From contig JBAXME010000006.1 in NCBI GenBank assembly GCA_037134455.1, forward strand, positions 5,505 through 69,504: a stretch of 64,000 nucleotides of DNA, written 5' to 3'. The translations under genes and the position numbers were made by a program. Below the pieces are notes generated by a model that was not told the DNA's origin, did not search any database, and saw only the letters and a program-made list of their open reading frames with translations. Positions 8,244-17,083 of this stretch are shown here, one piece after another. This DNA comes from ATX-6F1 sp037134455 (GTDB taxonomy: Bacteria > Cyanobacteriota > Cyanobacteriia > PCC-6307 > Cyanobiaceae). Within the stretch, counting starts at the first letter, position 1; each line of letters begins with the position of its first letter.

Positions 8244-9214
8244 CAGAGACGCACCTGTTGTTGGTCCAGTTGTTCGCGGAACAGGGCCACGGTGCTGCGC
8301 AGACCGTCTTGGAGGGGAATGCGCGCCCTCCAGCCCAGCTCGGCCAGCCGGCTGACATCCAGCTGCTTTTTCGGGGTGCCATCGGGCTTGCTGGCATCCC
8401 AGAGGATCTCGCCCGGGTAGCCGGTGGCCTCGGCCACGGCCTCCGCAAGCTGCCGGATGCTGAGGTCAAGCCCGGTGCCCACATTCAGGTGCTGGATCGG
8501 ATCATCGGCATCGGGCTGCCAGTTCTCCAGAGCGAACGCACAGGCCTCGCCCAGATCATCCACATGGAGGAACTCCCGCAGCGGTGAGCCGGTGCCCCAG
8601 CAGGTAACGCTGGGGGCGTTTTCCTCCTTGGCCTCGTGGAAGCGACGGATCAGGGCCGGCAGCACATGGCTGTGGGTGGGGTGGTAGTTGTCGCCCGGGC
8701 CGTAGAGGTTGGTGGGCATCAGGCTGATGGCATCAAAGCCATACTGCTTGCGCAGGGCGCGGCAGAGCTGGATGCCGGCGATCTTGGCGGTGGCGTACCA
8801 CTCGTTGGTGGGCTCCAACGGGCCGGTGAGCAGGTACTCCTCCTTGATCGGTTGCGGGGCAAGGCGGGGGTAGATGCAGCTGCTGCCCAGGAACAGGAGC
8901 CGGCGGGTGCCGGTGCGCCAGGCGCTCTCGATCACATGGTTCTGGATCTTGAGGTTGTCGAGCAGGAAATCAGCCGGGTAGGTGTCGTTGAAATAGATGC
9001 CACCCACCTTGGCGGCCGCCAGCACCACCACCTCCGGTTTGTGGGCCTCGAACCAGGCCCGCACGGCGACGCCGTCCTCGAGGTCCAGTTCGCTGCGGGG
9101 GGCGGTGAGCAGGTTGGTGTAGCCGGCGGCGGTGAGGGCGCGGACGATGGCGGAGCCCGCCATGCCACGGTGCCCCGCCACAAAGATCCGATCGCTGGGG
9201 TGGAGAAGGGTCAT
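8243..9214 (-). CDS. fcl: GDP-L-fucose synthase
   Basis: Encodes 323 residues. IFVAGHRGMAGSAIVRAL is the hallmark NADP motif of GDP-4-keto-6-deoxy-mannose 3,5-epimerase/4-reductase; SSCIYPRLAPQPIKEEYLL and YATAKIAGI contain the Ser-Tyr-Lys catalytic set; NLYGPGDNYHPTHSHVLPAL is also family-typical. The ATG at 9214 is chosen; the longer open frame reaches back into gmd. With Gmd upstream it makes GDP-L-fucose from GDP-mannose. Confidence 0.95.
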   Translation of the reverse strand: MTLLHPSDRIFVAGHRGMAGSAIVRALTAAGYTNLLTAPRSELDLEDGVAVRAWFEAHKPEVVVLAAAKVGGIYFNDTYPADFLLDNLKIQNHVIESAWRTGTRRLLFLGSSCIYPRLAPQPIKEEYLLTGPLEPTNEWYATAKIAGIQLCRALRKQYGFDAISLMPTNLYGPGDNYHPTHSHVLPALIRRFHEAKEENAPSVTCWGTGSPLREFLHVDDLGEACAFALENWQPDADDPIQHLNVGTGLDLSIRQLAEAVAEATGYPGEILWDASKPDGTPKKQLDVSRLAELGWRARIPLQDGLRSTVALFREQLDQQQVRL

Positions 9215-9227
9215 GGGGTGATCGGGC

Positions 9228-10403
9228 TCATGGCCAGGTGCTGACACCGGTGGACGCCACCTGGGTGCTGCTGGGGGGATTCTCCATCGAGCCCACCACC
9301 TGGAAACCCTCGCGCCTGAGGGTGGCCTCCTTGGCCGCCTCTTCCACATCGGTGGCCACCATCTCCGCCACCAGCTCCTCCAAGGTGGTGGTGGGGGTCC
9401 AGCCCAGCTTCTGCTGCGCCTTGGTGGGATCACCGAGCAGGGTTTCCACCTCCGCGGGCCGGAAATAACGGGGGTCAATGCGCACCACCACGGCGCCGGT
9501 GTCGGCGCGGCGGCCGGTTTCCTCCAGGCCCGTTCCGCTCCAGCTGATGCCGCCCCAGCCCAGTTCACCGGCCGCCAGTTCGATGAAACGACGCACGGTT
9601 TCCTGCCGGCCGGTGGCGATCACGAAGTCTTCCGGTGGACCCTCCTGCTGCAGCATGCGCCACTGCATCTCCACGTAATCGCGGGCGTGGCCCCAATCGC
9701 GGAGGGAATCAAGGTTGCCCATGAACAGCTCCCCGTCGAGGCCCGCATCAATGCGGGCCAGGCCGCGGGTGATCTTGCGGGTCACGAAGGTTTCGCCGCG
9801 CCTGGGGCTCTCGTGATTGAAGAGGATGCCGTTGCAGGCATACATGCCGTAGGCCTCGCGGTAGTTGACCGTGATCCAGTAGGCGTAGAGCTTGGCGACG
9901 CCGTAGGGGCTGCGGGGATAGAAGGGGGTGGATTCCTTTTGGGGGATCTCCTGCACCAGGCCGTAGAGCTCGGAGGTGCTGGCCTGGTAGATGCGGGTGG
10001 TGTCGATCAGCCCGAGGATGCGCACGGCCTCGAGGATGCGCAGGGTGCCGAGGGCATCGCTGTTGGCGGTGTACTCCGGGCTCTCGAAGCTCACGGCCAC
10101 ATGGCTCTGGGCACCGAGGTTGTAGATCTCATCGGGCCGCACCTGCTGGATGATGCGGATCAGGTTGGTGGAATCGGTGAGATCGCCGTAGTGCAGCACC
10201 AGCCGGGGCCCATCACCACTGCTGCCCCGCTCGTGGGGATCCTGGTAGAGGTGATCGATGCGGTCGGTGTTGAAGCTGCTGGCGCGGCGCTTGATGCCAT
10301 GCACCGTGTAGCCCTTCTCCAGCAGCAGCTCCGCCAGGTAGCTGCCGTCCTGGCCGGTGATGCCGGTGATCAGGGCCACCTTCGGCTGGTTCGGATCACT
10401 CAT
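9228..10403 (-). CDS. gmd: GDP-mannose 4,6-dehydratase
   Basis: Encodes 391 residues. ALITGITGQDGSYLAELLL, HGIKRRASSFNTDRIDHLY and YNLGAQSHVAVSFESPEYTA are diagnostic for GMD, with the Tyr-Lys pair in SPYGVAKLYAYW and RRGETFVTRKITR downstream. It converts GDP-mannose to GDP-4-keto-6-deoxy-mannose, the substrate of Fcl. An insert with TGRRADTGAVV near the C-terminus is also seen in bacterial and algal versions. Its start overlaps the preceding membrane protein gene by 4 bp. Confidence 0.95.
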   Translation of the reverse strand: MSDPNQPKVALITGITGQDGSYLAELLLEKGYTVHGIKRRASSFNTDRIDHLYQDPHERGSSGDGPRLVLHYGDLTDSTNLIRIIQQVRPDEIYNLGAQSHVAVSFESPEYTANSDALGTLRILEAVRILGLIDTTRIYQASTSELYGLVQEIPQKESTPFYPRSPYGVAKLYAYWITVNYREAYGMYACNGILFNHESPRRGETFVTRKITRGLARIDAGLDGELFMGNLDSLRDWGHARDYVEMQWRMLQQEGPPEDFVIATGRQETVRRFIELAAGELGWGGISWSGTGLEETGRRADTGAVVVRIDPRYFRPAEVETLLGDPTKAQQKLGWTPTTTLEELVAEMVATDVEEAAKEATLRREGFQVVGSMENPPSSTQVASTGVSTWP

Positions 10404-11656
10404 GGGGTCGAAGGGATGGAGGAGGCAAGCTTTTGGCTTGGGGCTGCCAGGTAACCCAGCAACAGGAAGCCAAGGTAGAAGAACAGGCCATCGGCATAGA
10501 GCAGGGGCTGGAACAGCCATTGCACCGTCAGGGTGAGCAGCAGCCCCGCCGCCACCAACGCTCCGGCCCGATCAGCCGGGGCGGAGCGTCGCAGGGCGGC
10601 GATCAGATGGCGACCGCCACGCCAGAGCAACGGCAGCATCGCCAGGAGAAGGGCGAGCATGGGCACAAACCCCACGCGGGCATAGATATCAAAAGCCACG
10701 TTGTGGAGCATCTCGCCGTGGGCTGCATCGAACGAGGCCATCGCCCCCTGGTGGCTGTCGAAGTAGTTGAAGTGGATCCGGTTACCGCCCCAGGGGAAGC
10801 CTGAGGCGGCGTGAAGGAAGCCACCAAAGCGATCGAAGCGCTCGTCATGGAGACGATCGGCGATCCGATTGAGCAGGGGGTGGACGTGCCAGAAGGCCCC
10901 CAGCAACGCAAGCAGCCCCAGGGCGGCCGCTGCCGCCACCATCCGATCAAGCCGCCGTCGCCAGGGTCCCTGGGCGGGCCAGGTGGCCGCCGCCACCGGC
11001 ACGGCGCCGAGGGCCGCCACCAGCAGACCGATGCGGCCATGGAAGGCCACCACGGCCACGAGCCCGAGCACACCTCCCACGGCCATCACCAGCCCCAGCT
11101 GCCGCTGGCCGGATTGCCTCATCAGGAACAGGCCGGGCACAAACCAGCTGAGGGCCAACACGGCGTTCTGCTCGATCGAGCGCACGTTCACGGTGGGGGA
11201 ACTGCCCCACGGTACGGCGATCACAGACTCAAAACGTCGGGCAAACAGGGCGTGGAGATCCCCGTCGCCGAGGCGTCCATGGGCCAACACGACCCAGACG
11301 TAGAGCAGACCCCCCAGTCCGTAGGCCAGCCACAGCCAGCCCATCCGTTGCCAGCTCCTGACAGCCGCCAACCGCACCCCCAGCACCAGACAGAGAGCCG
11401 GCAGAACGATCACTGACACCAGGTCCAGCAGTTCGGTGCCAGCGAGCCTCCAGAAGCCGAAGGCCACTGAGAGAGCCCCGTAGGCCAGGCCGAACAGCAA
11501 AAGCAGCAGGGAACTGCGTTTCAGCTCCGGCGTCAGCGGCGCCCGCGCGGAGCGGGTGGACCAGGCCAGGACGGCCAGGGTCAGGTAGAGCAACGTGAAG
11601 GCCTTGGGAAGGTGCAGGCCCATCAGGGCAAAGGCCACCTGCAGCGCCGCGTCCAT
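10400..11656 (-). CDS. O-antigen ligase/polymerase-like membrane protein
   Basis: Encodes 418 residues, mostly hydrophobic with about ten predicted transmembrane segments, and a long periplasmic-type loop around residues 260-320 that contains WGGNRIHFNYFDSHQGAMAS. This layout, with a large loop between late helices, is that of the WaaL/Wzy superfamily, which polymerises or ligates lipid-linked glycans in the inner membrane. The ATG at 11656 overlaps the stop of the upstream GT61 gene by one base and is preferred to the GTG at 11674. Whether it acts as ligase or polymerase cannot be told from sequence alone. Confidence 0.7.
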   Translation of the reverse strand: MDAALQVAFALMGLHLPKAFTLLYLTLAVLAWSTRSARAPLTPELKRSSLLLLLFGLAYGALSVAFGFWRLAGTELLDLVSVIVLPALCLVLGVRLAAVRSWQRMGWLWLAYGLGGLLYVWVVLAHGRLGDGDLHALFARRFESVIAVPWGSSPTVNVRSIEQNAVLALSWFVPGLFLMRQSGQRQLGLVMAVGGVLGLVAVVAFHGRIGLLVAALGAVPVAAATWPAQGPWRRRLDRMVAAAAALGLLALLGAFWHVHPLLNRIADRLHDERFDRFGGFLHAASGFPWGGNRIHFNYFDSHQGAMASFDAAHGEMLHNVAFDIYARVGFVPMLALLLAMLPLLWRGGRHLIAALRRSAPADRAGALVAAGLLLTLTVQWLFQPLLYADGLFFYLGFLLLGYLAAPSQKLASSIPSTP

Positions 11657-12795
11657 CAGCCCACCGGCCCGCACTCCATTGAGAGTGCCTCCTCCAGGGC
11701 CTCCAGGTCCAGACGAAGTTGCCGCTGGTAGGGGTGGACCCGCAGATCAAGCTCAGCCGAGTCGATGGCGGCGGAACAGGGGAAGGGACGGATCAGGGCC
11801 CGCTGGAAGGTGTTGTAGAGCCCGCCCCCCAGGAAGGCCACCACCGGGTCATGGGCTGTGGACTGAAGTTCCAGCACCCGGTAGGGGCGGGTGCGGCAGA
11901 GCAGAGCGTTGAGCACCATTGATCCGTGCTCGCACCACAGCTGGCGAGCGTTGCGCAGACGCAGCAACAGCTCTTGGATTGGCAAACCGGTTGGGTCGAG
12001 CACCGTGTAACCGTGCCGTTCAAACACCCCGCGCACCTCAACCAGGTTGACGATGCGCTCGGGACGCAAAGACGTCAGCCACAATTTCTCGGGCGGCGGC
12101 AGATCGCCGGCAATCGACGCAAAGGCCTCGCCGGCCAGGGCTGCCCCCAACCGGTCGCGGGCAAGGGAGAGGTTTTGCCAGCTGCTCAGCCGCGGGAGCA
12201 GCAGGGCATCCTCCAGGCGCAGGTTGGCCTCCAGCCCTTGCTCCGGCAGCAGCAGCTCCAGGCTGCCTGGAGGACACAACCTGAGGAGCTGCTCGGCCCA
12301 GGCTGCCGAGGGGGCCATCACCAGCAGGCGTCTTCCACCCGCCGTCACGCGGGGATCGGAGGCGAACCAGAGGATCGCCCCCAGCTGATCGCCCACCCAG
12401 TGGCCGAAATGGCTCGTGAGGTGGGGAAAGACGGCATAGGCCCCCGCCAGGATTCGCTCCGGGCCGCCCAGCCGGCGACGGATGGTGTGGAACTGAATGC
12501 AGCGGTAGGCCGCGGCCTGGCTGCAGCTGGCTCCACCCACCAGGGTCCAGCTCTCGATGCTGGGATACCCGGGCAGGGGCGAGCTGCGGTAGGGATGGCT
12601 CACCAGCCGCGCCGGGCCAGGGGGCGCCAGGGGCAAGCGATCGAGATTGAGAATCGTCTGTTCGGCTGTGACGAGGGCAGACGGGCCGAAACCCAAGGGG
12701 CGCAAGCGGTGGCGAAAGCCCAGCAGGCCAGTATCGGCTGCGCGCAGCCACAGCTCGCGCACGGTTGTACCGATCCAGGGAGGCAGCCGGCTCAC
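11656..12795 (-). CDS. Glycosyltransferase family 61-like protein
   Basis: Encodes about 379 residues from a GTG at 12795 that overlaps the upstream stop as GTGA. SFGHWVGDQLGAILW-type His/Trp sequence (here HFGHWVGDQLGAILWF) in the middle and the C-terminal ARQLWCEHGSMVLNALLCR match the GT61 (DUF563) pattern, a predicted GT-B transferase whose C-terminal half holds the conserved EHG motif. A polysaccharide role follows from its position in the operon. Donor and acceptor are unknown. The frame is open for a further 216 bp upstream into the neighbouring gene, but that stretch resembles nothing. Confidence 0.72.
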   Translation of the reverse strand: MSRLPPWIGTTVRELWLRAADTGLLGFRHRLRPLGFGPSALVTAEQTILNLDRLPLAPPGPARLVSHPYRSSPLPGYPSIESWTLVGGASCSQAAAYRCIQFHTIRRRLGGPERILAGAYAVFPHLTSHFGHWVGDQLGAILWFASDPRVTAGGRRLLVMAPSAAWAEQLLRLCPPGSLELLLPEQGLEANLRLEDALLLPRLSSWQNLSLARDRLGAALAGEAFASIAGDLPPPEKLWLTSLRPERIVNLVEVRGVFERHGYTVLDPTGLPIQELLLRLRNARQLWCEHGSMVLNALLCRTRPYRVLELQSTAHDPVVAFLGGGLYNTFQRALIRPFPCSAAIDSAELDLRVHPYQRQLRLDLEALEEALSMECGPVG

Positions 12796-13715
12796 CAATA
12801 ACAGCCCCCATCCACCTGGGCCGCGCCGATCGGCGTCTCCTCCGGCGAGGGCCTGACCCAGGAGGAATTCATCAAAGCGGCAAAGCGGGGCATGGTCTCC
12901 CAGCGGCGGCCACGGATGCCGAACAGCAGCTGCAGCGCACCCCCCAGGTGTACGACCGGCCGGCCCATGGCCTTGATCGCCGCCGCCAGTGGTAGGCCGT
13001 AGGCACCACACCCCAGCAGGGCCACATCGAACTCCAGGGCACTGGTGCGGTCCACCAGGTCATCGAGAGCAGCGCCCCAGCTGGAATACCCGTCGCGGGC
13101 ACCACCGAGGGTCAAGGGCGGACGCAGGGTGAGCAGCTCAAACTCCGGCAGTACCTGCGAATCGGCGAACAACTCCCGACGATGGGCCAGCTGACGCTCC
13201 ATGCTGATGGCGAAGGGATGCACCACCAGGACCCGCCGGCCGGCCAGCGTGGCCGTCCATGGTGCCTTCAGCCACCAGGGTTCAAGGGCCGCCAGGGAGC
13301 AACGCTGAGGCAAGGGAACGAGATCAGCCACCAGCCGAGCCTGATGGGGACTGTCCCAGGCGGCCAGCAGATCCACCGCGCCCAGGGCGGCTTGCATGCG
13401 CTCCGCCGCCCTCTCCAGACTGCCGGCATCAAGGGGGAACATCCCCGCGTTGCGGTGGGCCTCCCGCAGCGTGACCCGACTGAAGCATCCCGGACGCCAG
13501 CGGGCTTCGCCCATCAGGCGGGCCTCCACCGAGCCCAGCCGGCCCACCAGCACGGGGCGCCGGGCTTGGAGCGCTGCCGAGATCCAGCGGCCCGCCTCCC
13601 CATCGGACAGCACCCCGTCGAAGGCCCGGGGAAAACGGAGGCGATCCCAGCGGGCGGCCAGCCGGCGGCCCCGTTCCTTCACGGCGTGTTTCATCCCCCA
13701 GAAGTGCTCACTCAT
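12792..13715 (-). CDS. Putative GT-D-fold polysaccharide biosynthesis protein
   Basis: Encodes 307 residues starting MSEHFWGMK at 13715. LVGRLGSVEARLM early on, and later VVHPFAISMERQL, VALLGCGAYGLPLAAAIKAM and GRPVVHLGGALQLLFGIRG, resemble proteins I know as GT-D-type glycosyltransferase-fold domains in surface-polysaccharide clusters. The usual acidic metal site (RxGxxE) fits GRLGSVE. It overlaps both neighbours by 4 bp, so it belongs to the operon. The assignment rests on memory of the pattern, not on an alignment. Confidence 0.55.
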   Translation of the reverse strand: MSEHFWGMKHAVKERGRRLAARWDRLRFPRAFDGVLSDGEAGRWISAALQARRPVLVGRLGSVEARLMGEARWRPGCFSRVTLREAHRNAGMFPLDAGSLERAAERMQAALGAVDLLAAWDSPHQARLVADLVPLPQRCSLAALEPWWLKAPWTATLAGRRVLVVHPFAISMERQLAHRRELFADSQVLPEFELLTLRPPLTLGGARDGYSSWGAALDDLVDRTSALEFDVALLGCGAYGLPLAAAIKAMGRPVVHLGGALQLLFGIRGRRWETMPRFAALMNSSWVRPSPEETPIGAAQVDGGCYW

Positions 13716-14944
13716 GGCTCCAGCAGCCGGGCGTAGAGGCCCCTGTGGGCCGCCGCCACCGCGGCGGGGCGCCAACTGGAAAGCCGCTCCGGTGATGCCA
13801 CCAGACCGGGGGTGTCGAGGCACCAGGCGAGGCCCTGGGCCAGGTGCTGCCAATCAAAGGGATCGGCCAGGTAACCATTGACCCGGTGCTCCACCAGGTC
13901 GGCCATGCCCCCCTGGCGAAAGGCGACCACGGAGGTGCCGCAGGCCAGGGCCTCACTGGCGGACTGGGGCAGGTTGTCGAGGCGGGAGGGCACGACCACC
14001 ACGTCCGCGGCGGCATAGGTGAGGGCAAGGCTGAGGTCGTCCTGGAGCCGGCCAAGGAAGCGGATAGGCAGAGCCAGGTTCGGCGGATCGTTGGGGGCGG
14101 GTTGGCCCAGCACCACCGCCTCCAGCTCCGGGCGCTCCGTCGCCAGGCGCGCCAGAGCTGGCACCAACAGATCCCAACCCTTGCGCGGATCCTCCCCGCC
14201 ACCGAGGGCCCCGAACAGCACCACCTGCCGCTCGGCGGGCCAGCCCAGCAGCTGCCTGGCCTGGGCACGGGGAATCGGCCGGTAGAGCTCAGGGACGGCG
14301 TTGGCAAGCACTGTGCACGGCACCCGGGCGAACAGGGCAGAAGCCCGGGCCTGATCAGCCATCCAGCGGCTGGGGGCGATCAGGTGCAAACGAGGCAACA
14401 GCTGCGCCCAGGCCCGCCGCTTGCGTTGCCACACCCACCGATCCAGATCCAACCCCCGTCCACCAGGCGACCGATTTCCCCGCAGGTAACCCTCCTCGAA
14501 GCGCCGATCGGCCGCCGCCGATGGGTAGTGCTCGCTGCCACAAAAGGGCCAGGTGTCGTGCAGGGTCCAGACCACAGGCCCCCGCAGCCGGCCGATGGCC
14601 TCGATCGAGAGGAACTCGTCCTGGATCCAGTGCAGATGGAGCAGATCGGCCCCGGCCCGGTTCAGCTCCCGATCGAGCCTGGAGGGCAGGGCGGCCACGG
14701 AATGGGTGACGGGGTTGCCGCTGCGCTGGGGTTTCTGCAGCCACCAACTGGCGGTGCTGCGCAGCAGGGCCAGGGCCTGGCGGGGCTTGGAGCTGGGAGC
14801 TTGCACCCAGGCATCACCGCTGGTGGCTAGCGCCACCCGCAGGCTGCTGTCGACTCCTGCATCCCGCAGGGCTCGGTGAAGGCGGAACGTGGCGCGGGCC
14901 GCCCCCTGGCCGCCGTCGTAGGTGGAAAGCTGCAGGACCCGCAT
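13712..14944 (-). CDS. Glycosyltransferase family 4 (GT-B)
   Basis: Encodes 410 residues. The N-terminus MRVLQLSTYDGGQGAARATF has the Gly-rich acceptor-side loop. LLHLHWIQDEFLS, WTLHDTWPFCGSEHY, and the C-terminal nucleotide-binding segment (VLFGALGGGEDPRKGWDLL, then VVVPSRLDNLPQSASEALAC) mark a GT4 enzyme of the WcaC/colanic-acid type. A GT4 donor is commonly GDP-mannose, GDP-fucose or a UDP-sugar. Start ATG at 14944, 1 bp from the upstream stop; the stop overlaps the next start as ATGA. Confidence 0.85.
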   Translation of the reverse strand: MRVLQLSTYDGGQGAARATFRLHRALRDAGVDSSLRVALATSGDAWVQAPSSKPRQALALLRSTASWWLQKPQRSGNPVTHSVAALPSRLDRELNRAGADLLHLHWIQDEFLSIEAIGRLRGPVVWTLHDTWPFCGSEHYPSAAADRRFEEGYLRGNRSPGGRGLDLDRWVWQRKRRAWAQLLPRLHLIAPSRWMADQARASALFARVPCTVLANAVPELYRPIPRAQARQLLGWPAERQVVLFGALGGGEDPRKGWDLLVPALARLATERPELEAVVLGQPAPNDPPNLALPIRFLGRLQDDLSLALTYAAADVVVVPSRLDNLPQSASEALACGTSVVAFRQGGMADLVEHRVNGYLADPFDWQHLAQGLAWCLDTPGLVASPERLSSWRPAAVAAAHRGLYARLLEP

Positions 14945-14945
14945 C

Positions 14946-15863
14946 TCAGCGCCAGCCCACCAGCCGCAGGGCCTTGCGGCCCTTGCGGACCAGCTCCGCC
15001 CGGCGGGAGCGTCGATAGAGGCGCCGGAACGTATCGGCATCTCGGAGGCGGTCGGCCTGGATCACGGCGGGATGCGCCAGCGGCAGGGACAGGCTGCCCC
15101 GGGGCCCCAGGGGGGAGGTTTCATCCAGGGTGTGCGTGGCTTCTGTGTGGAAGCCGATGTTCTCCACCAGCTCCACCGCCGGCAGGCAGGTGAGATAGCC
15201 CTGCTGCCAGCAGCTCAGCTGCCACACCATGTCCCAGGTGTCGATCGTGCCGGCCGCCAGCTGATCCAGCCAGGGGCCCCACACCCGCGCCAGGGGCGCC
15301 CCGCCCAGGTGCCCTAACCAGCCCTGATCCCGGAAAACAGGCCAGCCAGCCAGGTCGGCGTCGTAGTGACGCCATGCCCGTCGCCAGGTGGCCCAACCCC
15401 ACACATGGGCATAGATCGAGAAGCGATAGCTACTGCCATCGGCGGGTGGCTGGCGCTGGTGGTTGTTGGCGGCGATGGCACCAATGCGCTCGTCGTCCCG
15501 GTAGCGCACCAGCAGGTCCTGGGCGTAGGGGAAGAAGCTCAGGTCCGGCAGGATGTCGTCCTCCAGGATGATCCCCTCCTCCTCCTGCTCGAAGAACCAG
15601 TCGATCGCACCGCTCACGCCTGCGCGGCAGCCCAGGTTGGTCTCCCGCAGCAGGGTGTGAAGCCGGCAGGGCCAATCAATCGCTTCCTGCACCAGCCGCC
15701 GCACTTCAGCGCAGAGGGCTTCCTCACCAGGCCGACCTGGCCGGGGTCCATCGAAGGCCACATAGAGGCGCTCGGGCCGCAGGGTTCGCAGCACCGACAG
15801 CACCCGAGCCGTGGTGTCAGGCCGGTTGAAGGCAATCAGCAGGATCGGCACCGGACCACTCAT
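14946..15863 (-). CDS. GT2-like sugar transferase
   Basis: Encodes 305 residues. PILLIAFNRPDTTARVLSVL opens a GT-A fold, FDGPRPGRPGEE follows, and the metal site is EEEGIILEDDILPDLSFF (EDD, near residue 96). This arrangement matches bacterial family-2-like transferases often seen in capsule clusters. The ATG at 15863 overlaps the upstream gene by 4 bp. The long open frame further upstream is the antisense-rich extension of a GC-rich gene and is not used. Specificity unknown. Confidence 0.78.
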   Translation of the reverse strand: MSGPVPILLIAFNRPDTTARVLSVLRTLRPERLYVAFDGPRPGRPGEEALCAEVRRLVQEAIDWPCRLHTLLRETNLGCRAGVSGAIDWFFEQEEEGIILEDDILPDLSFFPYAQDLLVRYRDDERIGAIAANNHQRQPPADGSSYRFSIYAHVWGWATWRRAWRHYDADLAGWPVFRDQGWLGHLGGAPLARVWGPWLDQLAAGTIDTWDMVWQLSCWQQGYLTCLPAVELVENIGFHTEATHTLDETSPLGPRGSLSLPLAHPAVIQADRLRDADTFRRLYRRSRRAELVRKGRKALRLVGWR

Positions 15864-17047
15864 GGGCTCAGCAGGTAGCCGACGCCATAGCCAACGCTGA
15901 GCAGGGCTGCCCCCCCCAGCCACAGCAACCGCGGCACTGCCTTGGGGCTGGCCAGCAGGGCCAACAGCGCCAGGGCGGACAGGTCGATCCAGACCCGGGT
16001 GTAATCGGGAAAGCGGGCCAAGATCTGTGTGCTGGTGCAGAGGGCAGGGAGCAGGTAGCAACCAGCGGCCAGGCGCAGCCATCTGTTGGTTGTTCCCCGC
16101 CAGGGCACAAGAGCCAGCACTACTAGCGTTCCCAACCACAGCACAAAGCAGAGCCCATCAAACAACCACTCCACAATCCCGAGTTCCAAACCCGGCAAAG
16201 GAGCAAACCCGAGTAGTTGGGCAGCCTTGCGCAGGATGCCAGCAAAAGGCCAAGTGAAGTGGAGGCTGGCCAGGGTCCCATCGGCGGTGGAGGGGAAGCG
16301 GTGGCGCAGCCAGGCCGTCCAAGCCAGTAGGGGCAGGGGCGCAAGGGCGAGGGGAAGGATCCAGCGCCACCGGCGCTCTGAGAGGGCAGTCAGCCCAGTG
16401 GCGGCCCATGCCAACAGGCTGGTTTCACGGCTCAGGAGGGCCGCCGTGAGGCTGGGCCCAAGACGATCGAGCCGCCCCTGAAGGACGCCTACAGCCGCAG
16501 ACAGCAACAGCGTGGTGGCCAGCAGATCGGCCGTATCGAGACTGAGGGTGATCCAGAAACCCGGGAGAGCCAGAATGGCTAGGCCCCACTGGGGGGAGCG
16601 TTGATGCAACTGGGCCCATTGGGACACCAGGGCCCCGGCGCAGCCCATGCAGACCACGTTCAACAGCCCCAGCGTCCAGATGATCAGACGGGGCTGTCCG
16701 AACCCCAGCATCCAGGCCAGGAGGGGATAGAGCAGACGCTTACCCCGGTAAATCGGGTTGTCGAGGGCTGCCGTAGTGCTGGGATCACGCTGGAACGGAT
16801 CCAGCGCCAGGGATAGGTATTGCTGGCCATCGTTGCCTCGCTTGCCCGGCAAGATCACAACCTGTTGGCCATGCAGCCGGGGCGACACGGGGAGCTGATC
16901 GCCGATGCGTGCGAGGCCAGTGGGATTGCCTTGGTATTTGCCAAACACCACCAGAAACCACACCAGGAAGGCCAGCACCCCCGCCAACAGACCGACGGAT
17001 GCAGGCCCGTGGCGCCAGTGGGAGGGCGCAGTGTTTGCCTCCATCAA
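15860..17047 (-). CDS. Multi-spanning membrane protein of a glycan locus
   Basis: Encodes 395 residues with about nine predicted transmembrane helices. After the first helix a soluble loop contains GKRGNDGQQYLSLALDPF and ALDNPIYRGKRLLYPLLAWML. This NDGQ..LDPF..YRGKRLLYPLLAW pattern recurs in bacterial membrane proteins tied to cell-surface glycopolymer formation, possibly with a GT-C-like fold. It is the first gene of the eleven-gene minus-strand operon, divergent from the gene at 17084, leaving 36 bp for promoters. The biochemical role is inferred only from context. Confidence 0.6.
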   Translation of the reverse strand: MMEANTAPSHWRHGPASVGLLAGVLAFLVWFLVVFGKYQGNPTGLARIGDQLPVSPRLHGQQVVILPGKRGNDGQQYLSLALDPFQRDPSTTAALDNPIYRGKRLLYPLLAWMLGFGQPRLIIWTLGLLNVVCMGCAGALVSQWAQLHQRSPQWGLAILALPGFWITLSLDTADLLATTLLLSAAVGVLQGRLDRLGPSLTAALLSRETSLLAWAATGLTALSERRWRWILPLALAPLPLLAWTAWLRHRFPSTADGTLASLHFTWPFAGILRKAAQLLGFAPLPGLELGIVEWLFDGLCFVLWLGTLVVLALVPWRGTTNRWLRLAAGCYLLPALCTSTQILARFPDYTRVWIDLSALALLALLASPKAVPRLLWLGGAALLSVGYGVGYLLSP

Positions 17048-17083
17048 CCAAGGTTACGCTCGGGGACAGATCGTGGATCAGCA

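Noticed and set aside
7383..8420. 345-residue plus-strand frame opposite uxs and fcl
   Set aside because: Composition artefact of high-GC codons; Gly/Ala/Val/His-rich without motifs, covering two well-supported genes.
11926..12801. Long plus-strand frame opposite the GT61-like gene
   Set aside because: Gln/Arg/Gly-rich shadow sequence; the minus-strand gene has family motifs and operon overlaps.
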